Origin: JAEUMD01 sp044222395 | GTDB lineage: Bacteria; Pseudomonadota; Alphaproteobacteria; Rhizobiales; Hyphomicrobiaceae | Assembly (NCBI GenBank): GCA_044222395.1 | Contig: JBGANK010000004.1 | Location: 1 to 64,000, forward strand | Reading direction: 5' to 3' | Length of the DNA stretch: 64,000 nt | Position numbers and translations under genes: made by a program | Part shown: piece after piece, positions 54,110 through 62,667 of the stretch | Numbering within the stretch: the first letter of the stretch is position 1 | Layout: each line of letters starts with the position of its first letter | The notes under the pieces: generated by a model | What the model was told of the DNA's origin: nothing | Seen by the model: the letters and a program-made list of their open reading frames with translations, nothing else | Database searches by the model: none

Positions 54110-55390
54110 CTACTGGCAGAAGGTTCCGCTGCTGCCCCGCTCGGCCAAGTCAAGGTGGAAGTGGTTGCGGTGGGCATTGTTGGCTTCCGGCCCGAGCACC
54201 GTGCCAAAGATCTTGCAGGCGGTTTCCTGGGCGCCGCGCAGGAACAGCTGCTTGCCGATGTCGACAGCTGGCGCGAGTGCAGGTTTGGGTCCACCCAGCC
54301 GGCTCATCTGAGAGTCGTCGGTGGAGGGCTCGGGCGATGCGGTGGGGGTGCCCGGGATGGCAATTGTGATGCGGGGAGCGCCGCCGAGAATCGATGCCCG
54401 GGTCACTTCGCCGGCAGACTCGCTATTGCTGGTGCTGGTCAGGCCGAGGGTTGCCGTCGGCAGGGCGCCGGTTGCAACGGAGGTGCCTGGTTGAGCGGCG
54501 CCGGTCCGCGAGGTGGCGTCGCTTGCGATGGCTTGTAGGGCCTTGGAGTTTTCGCCCTGCGGTTCAACGGCGATGCGCTTCTTGGAGTCCTCGACCTTGT
54601 TTCTGGTGGCGGCAACTAGGCGACGCACCTCACGCGCGGTCACGCCCCAATCCGAAATCAGCATGGTCGGTTCGCCTTGCGCGGTGGTGAAGCCGGCGAT
54701 GTCGATGGCGTTGACGCGGCCGTGCTCGGACAGCCTGCCCCGGGCGCGGCCGTAGGCGTTACGGCACGAATAGTCGCTCATCTTCATGATCTGGACGATC
54801 GGACCGCCCAGATGCTTGCGGGCCAGCGGCTGCAGATCCTGCTTCAGCCAGGTGTGCAGTGCCTCCGCCATCTCGCAGTTGACGAGCGCCGGCGGAGATA
54901 TGACGACCTGGGGATTGCGGCCGACGCTGGTGAGGAGGATCGGGGCAGGGGTGCCGCAGTCACCCTCCTTGATCGGTGCCTCCTCGGTGGCGACGGCCGC
55001 GATGCGCTTCAAGATGGCGACACATTGCTGGCGCGCTTCCTTGATTGCCTCCGGCGACCAGTGGTCGGCGTCAGGAGAAGCTTCGGCGATCTTGCGCGCG
55101 GCCACCTCCTTGAGGGTGGTTGGCCAGCTTGCTGGAAGCTTGCGTGCGATCGGGCGCGGTTCGGATTGCGCAGGTACGGCCACAGTAGTGGCGGTGTCGA
55201 CCGCTGTCGGGCGCAGCTCAGGCATGGTTGCGGCCGCAGCCCGCGCCAGACGCTGCGGATCGATCGACTGCAGCAGGGTCGGATCGGGGACGAAACGCAG
55301 CCTCAGTCCGCCGTGCTCGCCGTCGGCAAGGCAGGCTGGAGCGACAAACAGGCCCAGTGCAAGCACCAGGCCGCACAGACCATGTCGCAT
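54110..55390 (-). CDS. extensin-like family protein
   Basis: A 426-residue exported protein; ATG 55390 begins the signal peptide (MRHGLCGLVLALGLFVAPACLA). The extensin-like C-terminal domain (PF06904) is recognisable: G-D-C-G-T-P-A-P, C-E-M-A-E-A-L-H-T-W-L, Y-S-C-R-N-A-Y, R-L-S-E-H-G-R-V-N-A-I-D-I-A-G-F and the end N-N-A-H-R-N-H-F-H-L-D-L. An insertion of about 110 Ser/Thr/Ala/Pro-rich residues splits the domain before G-K-Q-L-F-L-R. These proteins occur in Rhizobiales cell envelopes with D,D-carboxypeptidase-like folds. Confidence 0.88.
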   Translation of the reverse strand: MRHGLCGLVLALGLFVAPACLADGEHGGLRLRFVPDPTLLQSIDPQRLARAAAATMPELRPTAVDTATTVAVPAQSEPRPIARKLPASWPTTLKEVAARKIAEASPDADHWSPEAIKEARQQCVAILKRIAAVATEEAPIKEGDCGTPAPILLTSVGRNPQVVISPPALVNCEMAEALHTWLKQDLQPLARKHLGGPIVQIMKMSDYSCRNAYGRARGRLSEHGRVNAIDIAGFTTAQGEPTMLISDWGVTAREVRRLVAATRNKVEDSKKRIAVEPQGENSKALQAIASDATSRTGAAQPGTSVATGALPTATLGLTSTSNSESAGEVTRASILGGAPRITIAIPGTPTASPEPSTDDSQMSRLGGPKPALAPAVDIGKQLFLRGAQETACKIFGTVLGPEANNAHRNHFHLDLAERGSSGTFCQ

Positions 55391-55569
55391 GCTGTCGAAG
55401 TCCCCCGTCGCGTCCTGCGTGCCAACCGGCTCCCACACCACCGCTCCCCCGAGGCGTGGCAGTCAGCACGCGAATCACTAACTAGTGTCAGGTCAATCCG
55501 GCGTGCTGTATAGCCCTGAAATGAGGCGGCGAAGTTGCCGGCCAGTGCAGCAGGAGCAGTTAGGTGTCG

Positions 55570-56715
55570 ATGAGCGGTGGACAAGAACCGGGCGCGGGAC
55601 AAAAACCTGTGGACGTGGCGGCCGAGGCGGACATCGCAATCACGCGCAAGGGTGCCGCTGCAAGCATCGTGTTGAAGCGGATGCGTGCGCATAATGCTCT
55701 GACGCTTGCCATGCGCGAAGAAATCGCGCGGGCGATCCCGGTGCTGGCGCGGGATTTCGACCTTTATGCCGTGATCCTGCGATCGGAAAGCGCTAAGGCG
55801 TTTTCGGCCGGGGGCGACGTGCGCGAGCTGTTTGACATATATGATGCCGATCCAGCCAAGGCGATCGCGACGATCGCCGACGAATACGCTCTCAACTGGA
55901 CACTCGACTGTTTCTCGAAGCCGACCATATCGCTGATCGACGGCGTGGTGATGGGTTCGGGCGTCGGCATTACGATCTACAACACGCACCGGGTGGCGGG
56001 CGCGGGATACAAGTTCGCGATGCCGGAGACGGCGATCGGGTTGTTTCCCGATGTCGGTGTCGCCCATGTGCTGGCCCGGCTGCCCGGCGAGATGGGGACT
56101 TACCTCGGACTGACAGGGCGCACGATCGGGCGGGCGGACGCCTATCACCTTGGGCTTGCCACGCATTGCGTGGAGGCGGTTCATTTCGATGAGATCCAGG
56201 CGGCGCTGGCGGACGCACAAACGGTCGATCCACTGCTCGATGGACTGCACAAGGACCCAGGTGTCGGGCCGCTGGCAGAGCATGCGGGTCTCATCGCCGA
56301 GTGCTTTTCGGCGCCGACCGTGGAGTCGATCGTCGAGCGGCTCGGCCGTATCAGCGGCGCCGGTCAAGGCTTTGCCCAGGGGGTAATGGCCGATCTCGCC
56401 AAGCGCTCCCCGACCTCGCTGAAGATCACGCTGGCGCACCTGCGGCGTGCGGCGGGGCTCGGACTGCGCGACGTGCTCGTCAACGACCAGCGGCTGGCGT
56501 GCCGGTGCCTCACCGGCCATGATTTCCGCGAAGGCGTGCGGGCTGCGCTGGTCGACAAGGACAACCTGCCCGTGTGGCGGCCGGCGACCTTGAGCGAGGT
56601 GTCGGACGCGGCAGTCGAGGCCTATTTCGCGCCGTTGCCCGAGGGCGAAGAACTGGTCCTGAAAACGCGCGAGCAGATGCAGACGACGCGTGAGCGAAAG
56701 ACGGCGTCGAACTAG
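55570..56715 (+). CDS. enoyl-CoA hydratase / 3-hydroxyisobutyryl-CoA hydrolase family
   Basis: A 381-residue crotonase-fold enzyme. ATG 55570 follows GGAG; a GTG 6 bases earlier is in frame. The oxyanion hole is in F-S-A-G-G-D-V-R-E-L and G-V-V-M-G-S-G-V-G-I. P-E-T-A-I-G-L-F-P-D-V-G carries the catalytic glutamate and aspartate of HIBYL-CoA hydrolases. The extended C-terminal part (about 260-360) is that of HIBCH and fits valine degradation. The exact reaction is inferred. Confidence 0.92.
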   Translation: MSGGQEPGAGQKPVDVAAEADIAITRKGAAASIVLKRMRAHNALTLAMREEIARAIPVLARDFDLYAVILRSESAKAFSAGGDVRELFDIYDADPAKAIATIADEYALNWTLDCFSKPTISLIDGVVMGSGVGITIYNTHRVAGAGYKFAMPETAIGLFPDVGVAHVLARLPGEMGTYLGLTGRTIGRADAYHLGLATHCVEAVHFDEIQAALADAQTVDPLLDGLHKDPGVGPLAEHAGLIAECFSAPTVESIVERLGRISGAGQGFAQGVMADLAKRSPTSLKITLAHLRRAAGLGLRDVLVNDQRLACRCLTGHDFREGVRAALVDKDNLPVWRPATLSEVSDAAVEAYFAPLPEGEELVLKTREQMQTTRERKTASN

Positions 56716-56778
56716 CGTTCCGACTCCGACGCTTGGTTTCCAAGCGTCTCCGCCGGAACCTTAGCCAGTCTTCTGTTT

Positions 56779-56841
56779 GTGTTCTGGATTCACAATCGCT
56801 TGACGACTTCCGCCGCGACTCAACCGATTGATCCAGAACAC
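56779..56841. repeat. GTGTTCTGGAT inverted repeat
   Basis: GTGTTCTGGAT (56779-56789) pairs exactly with ATCCAGAACAC (56831-56841). Between the HIBCH-like gene and ldtR. A separate short hairpin, GACGCTTGG/CCAAGCGTC at 56728-56748, lies 12 bases after the upstream stop and could be its terminator, but lacks a T run. Confidence 0.65.
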
Positions 56842-56998
56842 TAGCGTCTTGCTGAATAAAGTCTTGGGGTCCTCCCCGCGGAACTGTTCTTTTACTATAC
56901 GTATTTAGGTAAGCTTTAGTTGTCTCAGATACTGTTGGATCAACCCGGAAACAAAAATAATTGCGCGGGTTTGCGTCAAACAGTTGTGAGGCACTTCA

Positions 56999-57508
56999 AT
57001 GAATATGGCAGTCGACATGGCGCGCGGCCGCGCGCCCGCGGAGGACGGCGAGGTCCGCAGCGAATACCTGCAGGCCCTGCGCCTGATCGAGAGACTTCAC
57101 CGCCTATTGCTCGACGTCATCAAGGACGAGTTCGATCGGCTCGGTGGGTCTGACTTGAACAGCGTTCAAGCGTTGTTGCTTTACAATATCGGGGCTGCGG
57201 AGCTGACGGCGGGTGAGCTCAAGACGCGCGGCTACTATCTGGGGTCCAACGTCTCCTACAACCTGAAGAAGCTCGTCGACATGGGCTACATCCACTACAA
57301 GCGCTCGGAAACCGACAAGCGCTCGGTGCGGGTAAGCCTGACGGACAAGGGCTTGAAGGCCTGTGAAGTGGTGCAGAACCTCTACCAGCGGCAGCTCGGC
57401 TCGCTGCGCAAGGTGGGCGAAGTCGGCGAGGAGGACCTGCAGCGCCTGAACCGGTCGCTGGTGCGACTGGAGCGGTTCTGGTCCTACCAGATCAGCTACA
57501 GGCTCTAA
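56999..57508 (+). CDS. ldtR: MarR family regulator LdtR
   Basis: A 169-residue winged-helix dimer. The recognition region is L-K-T-R-G-Y-Y-L-G-S-N-V-S-Y-N-L-K-K-L-V and the wing is Y-K-R-S-E-T-D-K-R-S-V-R. The protein closely resembles LdtR, known in Liberibacter and Sinorhizobium to control an L,D-transpeptidase gene and osmotic tolerance. Its natural target is very likely the L,D-transpeptidase gene 700 bases downstream. ATG 56999 opens a normal N-terminus. Confidence 0.92.
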   Translation: MNMAVDMARGRAPAEDGEVRSEYLQALRLIERLHRLLLDVIKDEFDRLGGSDLNSVQALLLYNIGAAELTAGELKTRGYYLGSNVSYNLKKLVDMGYIHYKRSETDKRSVRVSLTDKGLKACEVVQNLYQRQLGSLRKVGEVGEEDLQRLNRSLVRLERFWSYQISYRL

Positions 57509-57566
57509 GGTTCGGAATCATAAGGCTGAATAGAGAAATCGACACCGTCGCAATCCGGCGGGAGTA

Positions 57567-57600
57567 GGGAGCGCGCCTTAGCGGTGCGCTCCCTTTGCTT
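57567..57600 (+). terminator. intrinsic terminator of ldtR
   Basis: GGGAGCGC (57567-57574) pairs exactly with GCGCTCCC (57586-57593), followed by TTTGCTT. It lies 58 bases after the ldtR stop, so ldtR is transcribed separately from the next gene. Confidence 0.82.
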
Positions 57601-58207
57601 TGTGGCGTGTCTGCATCAATTGGCCCGTGGGCATTGAGATGGTTGGGATTGGGCTTTGCAAACGCTTGGCCTTGCCGCACGGTGTTGCCAATTGGACCGC
57701 GTGGTCCGAACTTCTGGCGGAGGCGTCGTTTTGGCTGGGAGTGGCCGCCGCGTCGAGCCGTGCGCACGACCGCGCAGGCGACAAGGGCTGCGTCAGGGCC
57801 GGTTTCAGCGTAGCCAAGCGTAGGGACCAGAGTGGGCACGTGCCGGGCGCTGGCCGGGAGAGCGTCCGGCTGTCCGGCCGCCAAGTCACGGACGTGGCCT
57901 CTGGACTCGTGCGGGGTCTGCGAATCACGTTTCAATTGCGTCAGGCAACCAGCCTTGGGGGCGTGGTGCTTCGCCCAGAGTGCGATCAGCGTTTTCGACG
58001 TCTGCTGCCGCTCCAAGTTCGCCGGTCCGGATGTGGCGTCAGCTAACGGGCGAAGTGGAAAAGGTCGGTCGGGAGCCGCTGACGTTAGGGATCCCGGTGT
58101 GATCCTGGTGGAGAGAGTATCCGAATACGAATCGGTCCGTATGGTTGGCGTCGGGCTTTCAAGCGCCTCGAAGTGGGGCGCCAACTGAGCTGCGGGGGGG
58201 GTGGTTG
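57601..58207. other. 607-base stretch without a supported gene
   Basis: Between the ldtR terminator and the L,D-transpeptidase. Open frames are long on both strands because of high GC, but none has a good start or content. It should hold the ldtP promoter and, if the analogy holds, an LdtR site. A run of 8 Gs ends the stretch at 58194-58201. Confidence 0.45.
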
Positions 58208-59596
58208 ATGCAACATGCTTCTGGCCGCAAATCGGGGATTGGCGGATCGGCTATGACGAGTGAAGCGAGAGCAGCGGGCGAGGTTGCAACGGGCGCATGC
58301 CGGTGGCGCCAGAGCAGGCAGGAAACGCTGGCGCGGCTCGGTTGCGTCCTAGCGCTGGCGGCTTGGTGTGAGACGGCCAGCGCCAACGACGGCGCCCACT
58401 GGTTGCAGTTCGGGCCGCCAAGTGAAGCTGTCAAACCCAGGCCGCCGACTGCATCGTCTGGATCAGGCCTTACCTACGACCGCAGCTTCATCCGTGAGTG
58501 GGAGAGCAATCCGCCGCGCGGCTATCCAACGCTTTCGCCCAGCAACGTCGAGCCGACCAAGCAGGCGATCGCGCGCTATGAGCAGATCGTCAAGGACGGC
58601 GGCTGGAAGGTGCTGGGCACGAAGGAACTACAGCCGGGCACGAATGGGCCGGAGGTGGCGGAACTGGCGGAACGCCTGAAGGTGTCGGGCCATTTGCGCG
58701 GCGCCGCCACGGATCATTTCGACAGCGAGCTGGAAGCGGCGGTGAAGCGCTTCCAGGCTTCGAACGGGCTGACGCCGACGGGCGTGGTCGACAAGCGCAC
58801 GTTGGCTGCGCTGAACGTGCCGGCCGCGGCGCGACTGAAGCAGCTCAAGCAGGGCTTGCTGCGGCTGCGCCAGTACGCCGGTACGGTCGGCAAGAAGAAG
58901 TACGTCGTGGTCAATATTCCGGCGGCACAAGTCGAAGCGGTCGAAGGCGACCGCGTCGTATCGCGGCACACCGGCGTAGTTGGAAAACCGGAGCGCAAGA
59001 CCCCGATCATCAACTCGTCGATCCACGAGTTGAACTTCAATCCGATCTGGCGGCTGCCGCCGACGGTGGTGCAGAAGGATCTCATTCCAAAAGGCCGGCA
59101 GATGCAGTCGGCGGGAAAGAACGTGCTCGTGAAGTTCGGGATCGATGCTTATGACGGCAGCGGGCGCAAGCTCGATCCGGAAAAGATCAAATGGGATTCG
59201 GCGATGCCGCAAACGCTCAGTTACTCGCAGCAGCCCGGCAAGGAAAATCCGCTCGGTTTTCTCAAGATCAACTTCAACAACGAGCATTCGGTATATATGC
59301 ACGACACGCCTTCGGAGAGTCTGTTCGGACGGAATTTCCGTGCGGCCAGCTCGGGGTGCATCCGGGTTTCCAATATCGACAGGCTCGCCGCCTGGATCCT
59401 GGCGGATCAGGGTGTGTCGGAAGGCCAGATCGAATCACTCAAGACGTCGGGTGAGCGAAAGGACGTCAGGGTGAAAAAGCCGGTACCGCTCTATTTCGCC
59501 TACATCACCGCCTGGGCGACCGAGGATGGCGTGGTCCAATTCCGGCGTGACCTATACCAGCGCGACGGTATTGCCGAGTCCGCAGACGCGTACTGA
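58208..59596 (+). CDS. ldtP: L,D-transpeptidase with peptidoglycan-binding domain (LdtP-like)
   Basis: A 462-residue wall enzyme. ATG 58208 is taken; ATG 58253 is an alternative. A signal sequence (R-L-G-C-V-L-A-L-A-A-W-C) ends in T-A-S-A. A PG_binding_1 domain follows (R-F-Q-A-S-N-G-L-T-P-T-G-V-V-D, then T-L-A-A-L-N-V). The YkuD domain has the H-D-T-P and S-S-G-C-I-R-V pattern with the catalytic Cys. An extra region of about 90 residues lies between K-P-E-R-K-T-P and N-P-L-G as in Liberibacter LdtP. It is likely the target of ldtR upstream. Confidence 0.93.
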   Translation: MQHASGRKSGIGGSAMTSEARAAGEVATGACRWRQSRQETLARLGCVLALAAWCETASANDGAHWLQFGPPSEAVKPRPPTASSGSGLTYDRSFIREWESNPPRGYPTLSPSNVEPTKQAIARYEQIVKDGGWKVLGTKELQPGTNGPEVAELAERLKVSGHLRGAATDHFDSELEAAVKRFQASNGLTPTGVVDKRTLAALNVPAAARLKQLKQGLLRLRQYAGTVGKKKYVVVNIPAAQVEAVEGDRVVSRHTGVVGKPERKTPIINSSIHELNFNPIWRLPPTVVQKDLIPKGRQMQSAGKNVLVKFGIDAYDGSGRKLDPEKIKWDSAMPQTLSYSQQPGKENPLGFLKINFNNEHSVYMHDTPSESLFGRNFRAASSGCIRVSNIDRLAAWILADQGVSEGQIESLKTSGERKDVRVKKPVPLYFAYITAWATEDGVVQFRRDLYQRDGIAESADAY

Positions 59597-59940
59597 CATT
59601 AGGGCTGTTGCAGCTGGCGAACCCACCCTCCCGTTGACTATCGTCAAGACGGCACTTTTGCTGCCATGTGAGACATCCCAGTGCGGCAAAAGTGCTTGCC
59701 ATGGCTACCTTAAAAGCACCAACTTTAACCGTTAAGCGCGTCCTTCTACCGACTGGCGGGGGGAGACAGAAGCTAGGCCGGTAAATGCTAGGGGCAATCC
59801 AAAGTCGTATTTGGTTTGTGTGGTCGCGTTCTTGGGTGCCAGGAGCGACAATCCGCGCTTATTCAGGTCAATAAATATTCGTTGCCCACCATGCTTTGCC
59901 ATGGTGCAATAGGGTGACGTACAGGGGAGCAATGACTCTT
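59597..59940. other. 344-base stretch upstream of hemA
   Basis: No supported gene. It should hold the hemA promoter. I found no convincing FNR, Fur or Irr-like box by eye. Confidence 0.45.
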
Positions 59941-61185
59941 ATGGACTATGCCAAGACGTTCCGCAGCGCCCTCGATACCATTCGGGCGGAAGGCCGTTAT
60001 AGAGTTTTTGCAGACCTGAAGCGCCAGCGCGGCGCCTTCCCAGCAGCACAACAATTCAATGGCCAAGGCGAGATGGTACGACCCATCACGGTCTGGTGCT
60101 CGAATGACTATCTCGGCATGGGACAGAACCCAGCAGTTCTCGCGGCCATGCACGAGGCGATCGATTCGGTCGGCGCCGGCTCGGGCGGCACGCGCAACAT
60201 CTCCGGCACGTGCCACTACCATGTCGAGCTGGAGCGCGAGATCGCAGACCTGCACGGCAAGGAGTCGGCGCTGCTGTTCACGTCGGCCTATGTGGCCAAC
60301 GACGCGACGCTGTCGACCCTGCAACAGCTGATCCCGGGCCTCGTCGTCTTCTCAGATGAAAAGAACCACGCCTCGATGATCGAGGGCATCCGCCGCGGCG
60401 GCAAGGGCGGGAGCAAGGAGATCTGGCGCCATAACGATGTTGCCGATCTGGAAGCCCGACTGAAGAAGTACCCACGTGAAACGCCAAAGCTGATCGCCTT
60501 CGAGTCGGTCTACTCGATGGATGGTCACATCGCGCCGATCGGCAAGATCTGCGAGCTGGCCAAGACGTACAATGCGCTGACCTACCTCGACGAGGTGCAC
60601 GCGGTCGGTATGTATGGTCCGCGCGGCGGCGGCATCGCCGAGCGCGATGGCGTCATGGACAAGGTCGACATCATCAACGGAACCCTCGCCAAGGGTTTCG
60701 GCGTCATGGGTGGCTACATTGCCGCTACCGCCGATACCTGCGATGCGATCCGCTCGTTCGCGCCGGGCTTCATCTTCACCACGTCGCTGGCCCCCGCGGT
60801 TGCAGCCGGTGCGCTGGCCTCGATCCGCCACCTCAAGACGAGCCAGATCGAGCGTCAGAAGCACCAGGAACGTGCGGCGACGCTGAAGGCGCGCCTGATG
60901 GACGCCGGTCTGCCTGTGATCGAGGGGCCGAGCCACATCGTGCCGGTCATGGTCGGCGATCCGGTGCACTGCAAGGCGGTCACCGACACGCTGCTCGATC
61001 GCTATGGCATCTACGTGCAGCCGATCAACTATCCGACGGTGCCGAAGGGGACAGAGCGCATCCGCCTGACGCCGGGCCCTGTGCACACCGACGAGCAGAT
61101 GGACTATCTGGTCGCCGCGCTGACCGAGCTGTGGGAGCGCTGCCCGGTGGCGAAGGATACCTACGTGCGGCTGGCGGCGGAGTAG
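59941..61185 (+). CDS. hemA: 5-aminolevulinate synthase
   Basis: A 414-residue PLP enzyme for the C4 (Shemin) route, making 5-aminolevulinate from glycine and succinyl-CoA. ATG 59941 opens M-D-Y-A-K-T-F like other alphaproteobacterial forms; an ATG 9 bases upstream is in frame, and GGGGAG lies just before. Key segments are W-C-S-N-D-Y-L-G-M-G-Q, G-S-G-G-T-R-N-I-S-G-T, Y-L-D-E-V-H-A-V-G, and the PLP lysine in N-G-T-L-A-K-G-F-G. Length is normal. Confidence 0.97.
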   Translation: MDYAKTFRSALDTIRAEGRYRVFADLKRQRGAFPAAQQFNGQGEMVRPITVWCSNDYLGMGQNPAVLAAMHEAIDSVGAGSGGTRNISGTCHYHVELEREIADLHGKESALLFTSAYVANDATLSTLQQLIPGLVVFSDEKNHASMIEGIRRGGKGGSKEIWRHNDVADLEARLKKYPRETPKLIAFESVYSMDGHIAPIGKICELAKTYNALTYLDEVHAVGMYGPRGGGIAERDGVMDKVDIINGTLAKGFGVMGGYIAATADTCDAIRSFAPGFIFTTSLAPAVAAGALASIRHLKTSQIERQKHQERAATLKARLMDAGLPVIEGPSHIVPVMVGDPVHCKAVTDTLLDRYGIYVQPINYPTVPKGTERIRLTPGPVHTDEQMDYLVAALTELWERCPVAKDTYVRLAAE

Positions 61186-61217
61186 GCGATACCGCGGCGT
61201 TTCGTTTGTCTTTGATG

Positions 61218-61253
61218 GCGCTCCGGCACAATCCGGAGCGCCAATTTCATTTG
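61218..61253 (+). terminator. intrinsic terminator of hemA
   Basis: GGCGCTCCGG (61218-61227) pairs exactly with CCGGAGCGCC (61234-61243) around a 6-base loop, followed by AATTTCATTT. It begins 33 bases after the hemA stop. Confidence 0.85.
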
Positions 61254-61388
61254 TGCTTCCGACACAGAACAGAGCACGAGGTCGATTGACGTGGACGAGG
61301 TGCGGTCGCGTACCATAGCCGGCTGCGCAGCACACTGAATACTGTTGGCGTCGCGCGCTGGGGGAGGAGATTTCAGCAGGAGGTATTT

Positions 61389-62306
61389 ATGCACACAAGG
61401 ACGATAATTGCCCTATCATCGCTTTGCCTCGTTTGGTGCACGGGAAGCCTGCCGGCCCAGGCCAAGTCATTCGCCGAGATGTTTCCGGGCGTGAGCTACG
61501 AAAACAAGGAAGCGCAAGATCTCATCGATACGTTCGATTACCGCCAAGGCAACATCGAGCTTGCTGGTGTGGGCGCGAAATTGTCGGTGCCGGTTGACTT
61601 TTATTTTCTTGGTTCCAAAGACGCGGGCAAGGTCATAACCGAAATCTGGGGGAACCCACCATCGACGGCAGAGAGCGTGCTGGGAATGATACTGCCCGCT
61701 GCCAAGTCGCCCGTCGACGACACCTGGGGTGCGATTGTCGCCTACGACGAGGATGGCTACGTCTCGGATGCCGATGCAGAGAAGATAAACTACGACGAAC
61801 TGCTGGCTTCAATGCAAGAGTCGACGCAGGAAACCAGCAAGGAGCGGGTTGAAGGGGGATATCCGAGCATCCGGCTGTTGGGCAGGGCTTCGCCCCCCTT
61901 TTTTGATCGCGAAGCACACAAGCTGCATTGGGCCAAGGATCTGGAGTTTGGTGGGAACGCCGAGCACACGCTCAACTACGACGTACGCGCGCTCGGGCGA
62001 CGGGGCGTCCTGAGAATCAACTTCGTCAGCGATATGGCGCAGCTTGCCGAGATCAAGTCGGTGATACCTGCCGTACTGAAAATGCCTGAGTTTGACAGCG
62101 GTGCGCGATACGGCGATTTCGTTCCTGGCGCCGATAAGGTTGCCGCGTACGGCATTGGCGGGTTGATAGCCGGAAAGGCCCTGTCCAAGGCTGGACTGCT
62201 GGCCGTTCTGCTGGTCTTTCTCAAGAAGGGCTGGATCCTTATCTTGATGGCGCTGGCTGGAGCGGCAAAGTTTGTCGGCCGTGCATTCGGTAGGAAGGCC
62301 GAGTAG
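61389..62306 (+). CDS. DUF2167 family membrane-anchored protein
   Basis: A 305-residue protein with a signal peptide (I-A-L-S-S-L-C-L-V-W-C-T-G-S-L-P-A-Q-A). AGGAGGT lies just before ATG 61389. The mature part matches DUF2167: A-G-V-G-A-K-L-S-V-P-V-D-F-Y-F-L, W-G-A-I-V-A-Y-D-E-D-G-Y-V and D-A-D-A-E-K-I-N-Y-D-E-L-L. One or two C-terminal membrane helices follow (G-L-L-A-V-L-L-V-F-L, I-L-I-L-M-A-L-A-G). The family function is unknown. Confidence 0.9.
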   Translation: MHTRTIIALSSLCLVWCTGSLPAQAKSFAEMFPGVSYENKEAQDLIDTFDYRQGNIELAGVGAKLSVPVDFYFLGSKDAGKVITEIWGNPPSTAESVLGMILPAAKSPVDDTWGAIVAYDEDGYVSDADAEKINYDELLASMQESTQETSKERVEGGYPSIRLLGRASPPFFDREAHKLHWAKDLEFGGNAEHTLNYDVRALGRRGVLRINFVSDMAQLAEIKSVIPAVLKMPEFDSGARYGDFVPGADKVAAYGIGGLIAGKALSKAGLLAVLLVFLKKGWILILMALAGAAKFVGRAFGRKAE

Positions 62307-62350
62307 CTTCCGACCGAGCCCAAGGCCTCAGTCCGGGTCCTGGACATTCG

Positions 62351-62390
62351 AAGCGCCCGCGAGATGATCTCGGGGGCGTTTCAGTTTTTT
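62351..62390 (+). terminator. terminator of the DUF2167 gene
   Basis: AAGCGCCCGCGAGAT pairs with ATCTCGGGGGCGTTT with one mismatch and a G-T pair, then CAGTTTTTT. It starts 45 bases after the stop. The remaining 277 bases up to glyA should hold the glyA promoter; no glycine riboswitch was recognised. Confidence 0.85.
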
Positions 62391-62667
62391 GGCAGAAGCC
62401 TTGGTGTTGCCGAAAGCCCGATCACGAATACTCGCAGAACGTTCGCGCGCCACCTCATCGAGCTTTCCTACCCCTCACGGTCAGCGCTGCCTATCCCAAT
62501 GGACGGGCCTCGCGGCGTGGTGTCCCGAGCGCCTTGTTTCGCTTCTTTAGACTATGGTACGAAGGCGGACCTGAGCGGGGGCGGGCCATGCGCCAGCTGG
62601 CCGTTCGAGCGCATTTCCGTCAACCATCCGCAACAATCAAAACCACCGAGAACGAGGAAATCGTCCC

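Noticed and set aside
57636..58172. Similarity of about 26 bases (ATGGTTGG...GGGCTTT) at 57640 and 58142
   Set aside because: The match is short and imperfect with no structure, and could be chance in GC-rich DNA.
57492..58184. 230-codon frame on the minus strand between ldtR and the L,D-transpeptidase gene
   Set aside because: No ribosome site, low-complexity Arg/Ala/Pro content, and it runs into the end of ldtR.
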